From: Xiheimicrobium sp052034585
GTDB lineage: Bacteria > Myxococcota > Myxococcia > Myxococcales > Myxococcaceae
Length of the DNA: 64,000 nt
Direction of reading: 5' to 3'
Assembly (NCBI GenBank): GCA_052034585.1
Contig: JBPOIJ010000025.1
Coordinates: 40,052 to 104,051 of the forward strand
The translations under genes were made by a program, and so were the position numbers. Positions 59,301-64,000 of this stretch are shown piece by piece; position 1 is the stretch's first letter, and every line of letters starts with the position of its first letter. The notes under the pieces were generated by a model. The model was not told the origin of the DNA. It saw nothing but the letters and a program-made list of their open reading frames with translations, and made no database searches.

Positions 59301-60129
59301 CGACAACCTGCTCCCCTACCTCTGCATTCGGGTGCTGGTGGGCAGCGAGGCGGTGTGGCTCGACCCGATGGTGCGCTTCGCTCCGTTCGGCGAGCTGCCG
59401 GAGTTCGCCTTGGGTGAGCGCGAGGCGTACCTGCTGCCGATGCCGGGCAAGCCGCTCGAGAAGCTGACGACGCCCAAGCGCAGCAGCCGGCCCAACAAGC
59501 TCGTCACCATCACCGCGACCCTCGACGAGACCGGCGCGCTCGAGGGCAGCGGCTCGGAGACCTACGAGGGCTTCGAGGCGGCTCAGCTCGGCGAGGCCTT
59601 CGAGCAGCTCTCGGTCGATCAACGCAAGCAGGCCATCGAGCAGGCGCTCTCGCGCATGTTCGGCGGCGCGGACCTCAAGTCGGTCGACGTGGACATCAAG
59701 CGCGAGGTCGGCGGCTCGGTGTCGGTGAAGTACGCGTTCTCGGCGAGCCGCTTCGGGCGCAAGGAAGGCGAGCAGACGATGGTGCTCGGGCCGCTCACGT
59801 TCCCGTGGAACCTCGGGCGGCGCTACCTGGTGACGAGCCAACGGGTGACCCCGCTGCTCCTCGAGGCGAGCGAGTCGACGAAGGCGGTGGCGACCATCAC
59901 CGTGCCCGCGGGCTACCGGCTCAAGGACCTGGTGCCCGAGGCGAAGACGGAGTGCCCCTGGGGCAGCTACCTGCGTCGCGAGGCGCAGCAAGGCTCGGTC
60001 GTCACCATTCAGGAAGAGGCGCGGCTGGTGCAGAGCCGGGTGCCGGTGAGCGGCTACGAGCAGTTCGGCGAGTTCGCCGGAGCGACCGATCTCCTCCAGG
60101 GGAAAGACGTGCTCCTCGTGAAGCCGTGA
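56356..60129 (+). CDS. DUF3857/TPR lipoprotein with degenerate transglutaminase core, 1257 aa
   Basis: ATG 56356 (another at 56368) with lipoprotein signal VVKRCWLVLVVLLSACPP. Residues about 25-700 are TPR-like helices (ARTQLDQALKQDAADAWALW; QTSVATSLSNALVALRRFDE), with a beta-sandwich inserted at about 200-350. A DUF3857-like domain follows (SLRTLKPDGTTLEPESIEGK; LPGVQVGDVVEYEYLLAHP), then a transglutaminase-like fold in which the usual GDCKDK motif is VGQDRGSRTW and the His position reads LLPYLCIRV; only the Asp in VWLDPMVRFAPFG remains. The end is a DUF2569-like beta part. It is likely an inactive, binding version, anchored in the periplasm. Family function is unknown. Confidence 0.85.
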   Translation: MSVGMVVKRCWLVLVVLLSACPPRVPTPSRALEEALADVADGNASARAWALSGVHALFAESNADKARTQLDQALKQDAADAWALWGQLRLAERQTRSETGVGIALDLIERNPEHPLAAISARYVLDHVLTAQGTDDAVLARVPGLLEKPLSADAAHLLRACVAAIAEERRDGAKVSAVLADMGVPTVVSFAGPFSPWSLLAVEDATPPEATGSLATLGTGPFGPLSLRTLGFADGRLSLSGEGSSGDVFLFAVDLDVPDSSTYVLRTISSMDHVAIVDGTKVLSRFTWERPASTLSARAISLEAGRHRLLIRAAKKDQAGHFQLAVQRLDGKPSKLQFTAATGAAARWEGVSLPDSVEGVWPDASAVHHALMEEAGDALARLAAAHDGLGRDRDGARRVLAGLEPSVNGSLVHLLRAELDLSDKSMAAKVAKGRATRELESALSKDPGNVTATLTTAQLMLEDARTVDALELVRQARSQQTTAAVLWLQARIELTLGLDAQAVLTAKEALTAAPGHCEALTLQYDVARRRDAIADAEALLEKTKRCANATAREAEHLRSRGKLAEVVSLWKLQLGRDESQTSVATSLSNALVALRRFDEALAVLRASEKVWPRNAQLLKHEADVLEQAGKPAEALVARERALGFDGADLALRRSVERAKTGKELLDAYAISSAAALKAYEAAPGTEEANAAFLLDAAAIEAFPDGTQVDRIHILQKALDQAGVEEIGEVQIPSGAAVLSLRTLKPDGTTLEPESIEGKDTVSLPGVQVGDVVEYEYLLAHPTRGPGQPGFTASNFYFQVARQPNNWSTYTVIAPKGSGMSVDAHNLKDVAPVRVEGDKELFFHEEKRVAPYIPEPQGPPSATEWLPFVSVGAGAKGNDGVVKTYADVFGDRGAVTFEVEQFAKAAVGEATGLEAVKAVYSAVMKKLSGRDAGLAMSAAESVGQDRGSRTWLLVAALRAVGFDARLAGVRGFTADPAPSVFPNDNLLPYLCIRVLVGSEAVWLDPMVRFAPFGELPEFALGEREAYLLPMPGKPLEKLTTPKRSSRPNKLVTITATLDETGALEGSGSETYEGFEAAQLGEAFEQLSVDQRKQAIEQALSRMFGGADLKSVDVDIKREVGGSVSVKYAFSASRFGRKEGEQTMVLGPLTFPWNLGRRYLVTSQRVTPLLLEASESTKAVATITVPAGYRLKDLVPEAKTECPWGSYLRREAQQGSVVTIQEEARLVQSRVPVSGYEQFGEFAGATDLLQGKDVLLVKP

Positions 60130-61545
60130 TCAGAGCTGGGTCAGCACGAGGCGGAACGAGCCGGAGAAGGTGCCAGGGTCGACGCGCGAGCTGTCGATGA
60201 CGAGGAAGAGCGACTGGGTCGCCGTGGTCGTGTTCGCGTGGGTGATGCTCTCGGCATCGGCGGTGTAGCCACGATTGCCGTCGCCGCTGCTCACGCAGGC
60301 CGTCGAGGTCGCGCTGCAGTTCGAGGCCGGGCCGAGCACGAAGTAGATGAACGGGTCCCACCCGGAGAGCGGCGTCACGTCGGCGCGCACGCTGCGGCCG
60401 GCGGGGAGATCGAACCGGTAGACGACGTCGCGCTCGTTCGCCCGCCCGGAGGGATAGCCAGGGCAGCTCATGGTGACGGTCGCGTTCAAGATGTCGGGGA
60501 AGGCGAACTCGGTGGTGTGGGTGCCCATCAACGACTGACCGACCGGCGCGAGGGTGACGGGAATGGCGGTCTCGCAGACGTCTCCGGGGGCGTTCTGGAA
60601 CAGGCGGGCGAGGACGGTCATCGGTGACGCGGTCGCGAGCGACTTGGTCGAGACGGTGAAGAAGAGCGTTCGCGCCGCACCGAAGTTGCGGAAGATGGCG
60701 GTCTCGGGCTGACCCGCGCCGGCCGCATCGGCGGTGGTGAGGCAAGCGACGAACGAGCCACACGAGTCCAGCACGTTCACCACGGCGTCGGCGGTCGCTC
60801 CGAGCGGGGTCGCGGTGAGCCGCACCTGCCAGTCGAAGGGCACGGTGATGCTGTAGACCGCTTCGGGTCCGGCGCTCACCGTGCAGCGGAGCCCTTCGGT
60901 GTAGTCCTTCGTCATGCCGACGAGGTTGGTCGTCACCGGCACGTTGTCGACGAGTGGAATCACCTGCGCGCAGGTGTCGCCGGAGGGCATGCCGCCGCCC
61001 GACGCGCCACCGGCCGAGCTTCCTCCGCCCGACGCGCCACCCGCCGAGCTTCCTCCGCCCGACGCGCCACCCGCCGAGCTTCCACCCGACGCGCCACCGG
61101 AACTCCCGCCGCCGGCGGCGCCACCCGCGCGACTCGTGCCGCCCGCCGAACCACCTGCCGTGCTCGTTCCGCCCGCCGAACCACCTGCCGTGCTCGTTCC
61201 GCCCGCGGACCCTCCAGCGGAGCCACCCGCGACGGTTCCCCCAGCCGTGCTCCCTCCGCCGACCGCTCCTCCGGCAGTGCTTCCGCCGCCGCTCACGACT
61301 CCGCCCGCTGCGCCGCCTCCCGCCGAAACGAGCGAGCAGGTCCCGGCGAGGCACTCCTGGCCGAGGCCGCACGCCGAGCACGCCGCGCCTCGAGCGCCAC
61401 AAGCGTTCGCCGTCGGAATGGGAACGCAGACGCCGTCGGCCTGACAGCAGCCGCTACACGTGGACGCTGAGCACGCCGGTTGAGGAGCCCCACAGCTCGC
61501 CAGAGAAAGGAAGAGCGCGACGAGGAAGAAGACGTGCTGACGCAT
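60130..61545 (-). CDS. Stalked lipoprotein with N-terminal Cys module, 471 aa
   Basis: ATG 61545, signal MRQHVFFLVALFLSLASCG with lipobox LASC. Residues about 24-68 are Cys-rich (CSASTCSGCCQADGVC; CSACGLGQECLAGTC), then a stalk of about 120 residues of GGSAGG, GTSTAGG and GGGSSAGGAS units. The C-terminal 280 residues have two beta-sandwich domains resembling pre-peptidase C-terminal-like folds (TTNLVGMTKDYTEGLRC; VYSITVPFDWQVRLTATPLG; VYRFDLPAGRSVRADVTPLS). It is probably surface-exposed and binding. The stop touches the convergent stop at 60129. Confidence 0.85.
   Translation of the reverse strand: MRQHVFFLVALFLSLASCGAPQPACSASTCSGCCQADGVCVPIPTANACGARGAACSACGLGQECLAGTCSLVSAGGGAAGGVVSGGGSTAGGAVGGGSTAGGTVAGGSAGGSAGGTSTAGGSAGGTSTAGGSAGGTSRAGGAAGGGSSGGASGGSSAGGASGGGSSAGGASGGGSSAGGASGGGMPSGDTCAQVIPLVDNVPVTTNLVGMTKDYTEGLRCTVSAGPEAVYSITVPFDWQVRLTATPLGATADAVVNVLDSCGSFVACLTTADAAGAGQPETAIFRNFGAARTLFFTVSTKSLATASPMTVLARLFQNAPGDVCETAIPVTLAPVGQSLMGTHTTEFAFPDILNATVTMSCPGYPSGRANERDVVYRFDLPAGRSVRADVTPLSGWDPFIYFVLGPASNCSATSTACVSSGDGNRGYTADAESITHANTTTATQSLFLVIDSSRVDPGTFSGSFRLVLTQL
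60991..61200 (-). repeat. 30-bp tandem repeats in the stalk of the lipoprotein
   Basis: Three near-identical 30-bp units at 60991-61080 (GCCGAGCTTCCTCCGCCCGA core) and an exact 30-bp duplication at 61141-61170/61171-61200. All keep frame and encode Gly/Ser/Ala/Thr blocks. Confidence 0.85.
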
Positions 61546-61672
61546 GCGAGAGAGACCCGTCGGCCCCGTCGTTGGCGCACGCGTGGATCCTCGGGTTCAT
61601 GCAGCCGGAATCAGCAGGGGATTCAGGTGATTGTGCTCCGACGTCTCCCTCGCCTCGCACCGCCCTCGGACT

Positions 61673-62089
61673 TCAGTATCCGACCCCGCAGATGATGAAC
61701 GGGTAGCTCACGACCACCGACCCACCCTTGGGCTTGGGGAGCTCGAGCGTCTTCACCACCTCGAGCAGACAGGCGCCGTATTGCTCATCGGCCGGCGGCT
61801 TTCCCTCGATCGACGCCGTCGTCACCTTCCCGTTTTCCTCGATGACGAAGCGCACCACGACCTTGTCGAGGGAGCCCGGCGCGCGCGTGAGCTTCTCCTC
61901 GGCGCACTGACGCACGGCACCGAGCTTTCGGTTGATGGCCTGCCCGATCACTTCCTTGGGGAGAGTGCCTCCGGGCCGCTTGCCTTCGAGTCGCAGCCGC
62001 TCGGCGCGCGCCGCCAACGCTCCTCCATCGGCCTGGGCCGAGGCGCTGAGCGCGACGAGACTGGTGATGACGAGGACGAAGCGCACCAC
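61673..62089 (-). CDS. AgmX/PglI C-terminal-like (TonB-type) small exported protein
   Basis: 138 residues from one of two adjacent GTG codons (62089 or 62086); the longer frame to 62164 lacks a signal. The signal peptide is VRFVLVITSLVALSASAQA. The rest fits the C-terminal domain shared by myxobacterial AgmX/PglI gliding proteins: LPKEVIGQAINRKLGAVRQC, SLDKVVVRFVIEENGKVTTASI, CLLEVVKTLELPKPKGGSVVVSYPF. Two cysteines fit the usual disulfide. In such proteins this domain is the end of larger chains; here it stands alone, perhaps as a periplasmic energy-transfer or binding unit. Confidence 0.8.
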   Translation of the reverse strand: MVRFVLVITSLVALSASAQADGGALAARAERLRLEGKRPGGTLPKEVIGQAINRKLGAVRQCAEEKLTRAPGSLDKVVVRFVIEENGKVTTASIEGKPPADEQYGACLLEVVKTLELPKPKGGSVVVSYPFIICGVGY

Positions 62090-62174
62090 CGCGCAGTGTA
62101 CCGCGTGCACGCGCGCGCGACCGAGGCCCCCTCGACGGTCAGCGGTCGCGCGACTCATCACCATCGCGAGCGGC

Positions 62175-63605
62175 TCACGGTGATTCTCTTCGGCTCGACA
62201 ACGCCTTGAGGTCGTCGAGCGGCTTCTTGACGAACTGCTCGACGCCGATCGACTTCGCCGCCGAGACCAGGCCCTCGTACACCTCGCCGAGATCCGCGTC
62301 CTTCAGGCTGCCCGCGCCGAAGCGGCTGAGCGCGGTGACGACGGCCTCCTTCACTCCCTCGATGGCGGCGTTGCGCACCACCCGTTGGAACTCGGCCATC
62401 TTCTGGTCCGGGGTGAGCCGCGGGTTGTTGAACACCGTCGTCGCGTCCTGGGTCGCCACGCCGATCGCCTTGAGGGCGCCCGTTCGAAGCGCCGCTCCGA
62501 TGGGGCCACCCAGCTTCGCCACTTGAGGCCCGACGAGCGTCTCCATCGCGATGACGAGGCCGCGGCTGAGCGCCTCACGCGAGTCGATGTCTCCGCTCGC
62601 GTAGCGCAGCGCGACGTCGATGGACTTGATGCCAGCCGACAGGGCCTTCCCCATCGGGCCCGGAATCGCGCTCGCCATCTCTCCCATGCGCTGGCCGAGG
62701 TCGAACATCGCCTCGCGGTATTCGTGAATGACCTTCACCGGGTCTTGGCCCTTGGGGAAGTTGGCGTAGACCTCGGACTTGGCGCGCTGGAGGGCTTGTT
62801 CGAGCTGAAACTCCTTGGGCGGGCTGGCGTCCTCCGGCAGCGCCATGATGCGCTTGATGTCAGCGGAGATCTCGCGCGCCTTGGCGATGGTGGTCGTGTA
62901 GAAGCCGCCGACCGAGGTGACGTCGTTCTTCGAGGCCGACCAGTCACTGAGCGCCTGGAGATCCGCGACCGTCTTGTTGGCCTTCTCCAGCAACTGCACT
63001 CTGGGGTCCAACACGCCGAGCTGGGTGCGCATCGGACCGGCGACCGCGTGGAAGGCGCGGAGGTCTTCGTGTTCGAGCAGCCCGAGCGCGTGCGCCTGGT
63101 TCAGCCGTGCGTGGCCACCATCATAGTTCGCGTTGGAGAACTCGGTGCCTGCGTAGGCATCGGTGTCGATGTCGAGCACCGCCTTGGCACGGTCGACCTC
63201 TCCGTTCTCGAGGTAGCGGCGCGCGCGGCCCAGCTGCACCAGGGAGTTGAACATCGCGTTGCCAGCCGGGCCGTCTTCGGGCTCGCTCGCGACGCGAAAC
63301 ACCTTCGCACGCAGCGCGTCGGCGCGAGCTTGAACGGTCTCTTCCGACAGCGGCGGCTGGGCGCTTCCAATCTCGCTCACGAGCGCACGAAACCCCGCAC
63401 GCGCCTCGTCACGCTGCTGCTTGCGCTTGGCCGCGTCGATGGGCGGGTTGAGCTCGACCGGTGGCTGCTTCCGCGTCTCGAAGCGATCGCCCACTCGGCT
63501 GGAGTGCGGCGGCTTGGGAGCCTTCGCCTTCGGACCAGTCACCGGCGCCTTGGGCCCAACCACCGGCCGGGGCGTCATTCGCTTGCGGCTAATCGTGTCG
63601 ACCAT
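62175..63605 (-). CDS. Large helical protein without signal peptide, 476 aa
   Basis: ATG 63605 has a GAGG just before it (later start at 63578 possible). The first 60 residues are basic and Pro-rich (MTPRPVVGPKAPVTGPKAKA). The rest is mostly helical: ARAGFRALVSEIGSAQPPLS, ARRYLENGEVDRAKAVLDID, KTVADLQALSDWSASKND and RAKSEVYANFPKGQDPVKVI. A mild hydrophobic stretch lies near the end (LVIAMETLVGPQVAKLGGPI). No enzyme motif or family is recognised. The layout matches the protein at 26595-28898 (basic Pro-rich head, helical body, Gly-hydrophobic late region), and it could be a secreted effector with a non-classical export. It is divergent from amt. Confidence 0.75.
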   Translation of the reverse strand: MVDTISRKRMTPRPVVGPKAPVTGPKAKAPKPPHSSRVGDRFETRKQPPVELNPPIDAAKRKQQRDEARAGFRALVSEIGSAQPPLSEETVQARADALRAKVFRVASEPEDGPAGNAMFNSLVQLGRARRYLENGEVDRAKAVLDIDTDAYAGTEFSNANYDGGHARLNQAHALGLLEHEDLRAFHAVAGPMRTQLGVLDPRVQLLEKANKTVADLQALSDWSASKNDVTSVGGFYTTTIAKAREISADIKRIMALPEDASPPKEFQLEQALQRAKSEVYANFPKGQDPVKVIHEYREAMFDLGQRMGEMASAIPGPMGKALSAGIKSIDVALRYASGDIDSREALSRGLVIAMETLVGPQVAKLGGPIGAALRTGALKAIGVATQDATTVFNNPRLTPDQKMAEFQRVVRNAAIEGVKEAVVTALSRFGAGSLKDADLGEVYEGLVSAAKSIGVEQFVKKPLDDLKALSSRRESP

Positions 63606-63685
63606 GCCTCGGAGATGCGACCCGCGCTCGGGCCGTGCACACAGCCTCCCCCTTGACCGCACGCCCATCTCACGAACGCCAAAGA

Positions 63686-63737
63686 GTAGTGATTTTACTA
63701 CAAAACCGGTTGTTTTTATTCTTCGTGATGCCATAAT
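63686..63737 (+). promoter_or_regulatory. AT-rich promoter region of the ammonium transporter gene
   Basis: A sharp drop in GC. It has GTAGT-GATTTT-ACTAC (63686-63701), a small inverted repeat, then TTGTTT (63710-63715) and CATAAT (63732-63737), 16 bp apart, like -35 and -10 boxes. The -10 ends one base before ATG 63739, so if real, the transcript would start near 63744 and be leaderless from ATG 63745. No sigma-54 (GG-N10-GC) site is seen. Confidence 0.4.
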
Positions 63738-63738
63738 A

Positions 63739-64000
63739 ATGACTATGCAGCAGACTTTTGACTCTGGCTCCACCGCCTGGATGCTGACGAGCTCAGCGCT
63801 GGTGCTGCTGATGGTGCCCGGGCTGGCGCTCTTCTACGGCGGCATGGTCCGCAAGCGGAACGTGCTCAACACGATGATCATGAGCTTCGTGGCCATGGCC
63901 GTGATCGGCGTGCAGTGGATCGCCTTCGGCTACGCGCTGGCCTTCGGGAAGTCCGTGGGCGGCCTCATCGGCTGGCAGCCAGACTGGTTCTTCCTGAACG
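63739..64000 (+). CDS. amt: Ammonium transporter (Amt), 3' end missing
   Basis: The gene runs off the right edge, so no stop is seen. The first 87 residues give two membrane helices: SGSTAWMLTSSALVLLMVPG with ALFYGGMVRKRNVLNTMI, then FVAMAVIGVQWIAFGYAL. LALFYGGMVRKRN and the WIAFGYALAFG segment are diagnostic of the Amt/MEP family. Start ATG 63739 or 63745 (in frame, two codons apart). It carries ammonium into the cell in the inner membrane; glnK often sits next to it, beyond this window. Confidence 0.9.
   Translation, partial: MTMQQTFDSGSTAWMLTSSALVLLMVPGLALFYGGMVRKRNVLNTMIMSFVAMAVIGVQWIAFGYALAFGKSVGGLIGWQPDWFFLN

Noticed and set aside
56308..59991. A 1227-codon minus-strand frame opposite the DUF3857 gene
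   Set aside because: Arg/Leu/His-rich shadow product; the plus strand has a lipobox, TPR and DUF3857 patterns.

Overview
The window is high-GC DNA with a dense mix of lipoproteins carrying Gly/Ser or Gly/Ala stalks, a DUF2378-like protein, a Ser/Thr kinase with PEGA repeats, an AgmX/PglI-type C-terminal domain and a propeller-type hybrid histidine kinase. Together these point to a myxobacterium (Myxococcota). Genus cannot be given from sequence alone. It looks like chromosome: it holds metH, ttcA, ddl, a tRNA-Gln gene and the start of an ammonium transporter gene. No insertion sequence, prophage block or CRISPR array is visible. Almost half the genes encode predicted envelope or secreted proteins, most of unknown function.

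Layout. 1-12 kb: the 3' part of a secreted serine protease, a repeat-companion/leucine-rich protein, a flavin-dependent nitronate monooxygenase-like enzyme, a DVWAVG-repeat lipoprotein, a 1263-residue hybrid histidine kinase and two lipoproteins, one collagen-like. 12-17 kb: a tightly coupled methionine-cycle operon (ArsR-methyltransferase fusion regulator, then MetH in two pieces split by one in-frame TGA). A palindromic operator overlaps the start, and beside it lies a 143-nt structured element with a circularly permuted tRNA-like domain. 17-26.6 kb: a gluzincin-type metallopeptidase, a LysM/lysozyme protein, a coupled run ending in ttcA, and a Ser/Thr kinase. 26.6-34 kb: a large leaderless helical protein, a fusion of the UnbU-like and UnbV-like families (known from enediyne clusters) beside a haem-motif lipoprotein, and a DUF2378 protein. 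34-40 kb: a lipoprotein/zinc phospholipase-C-like pair and an operon of ECF sigma factor, anti-sigma, caspase-like lipoprotein and a small lipoprotein. 40-49.9 kb: Cys-rich and tri-haem lipoproteins, ddl, an outer-membrane protein, tRNA-Gln, an archaemetzincin whose catalytic Glu is Gln, and small genes. 49.9-55 kb: a Tat-exported ThDP enzyme next to a Tat-exported, circularly permuted D-amino-acid-oxidase-like flavoprotein, then an aldehyde dehydrogenase. 55-64 kb: a Cys-repeat protein, a 1257-residue DUF3857 lipoprotein with a degenerate transglutaminase core, another stalk lipoprotein, an AgmX-type protein, a second large leaderless helical protein and the start of amt.

The most unusual items are (i) the permuted tRNA-like RNA candidate at 16868-17010, (ii) the Tat-exported ThDP/permuted-oxidase pair at 49902-52872, (iii) the sigma/anti-sigma/caspase operon at 36281-39862, (iv) the UnbU-UnbV fusion at 29048-31882 and (v) the split metH with its fused ArsR-methyltransferase regulator. 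All calls rest on reading the sequence and on memory of protein families; no database search was run.
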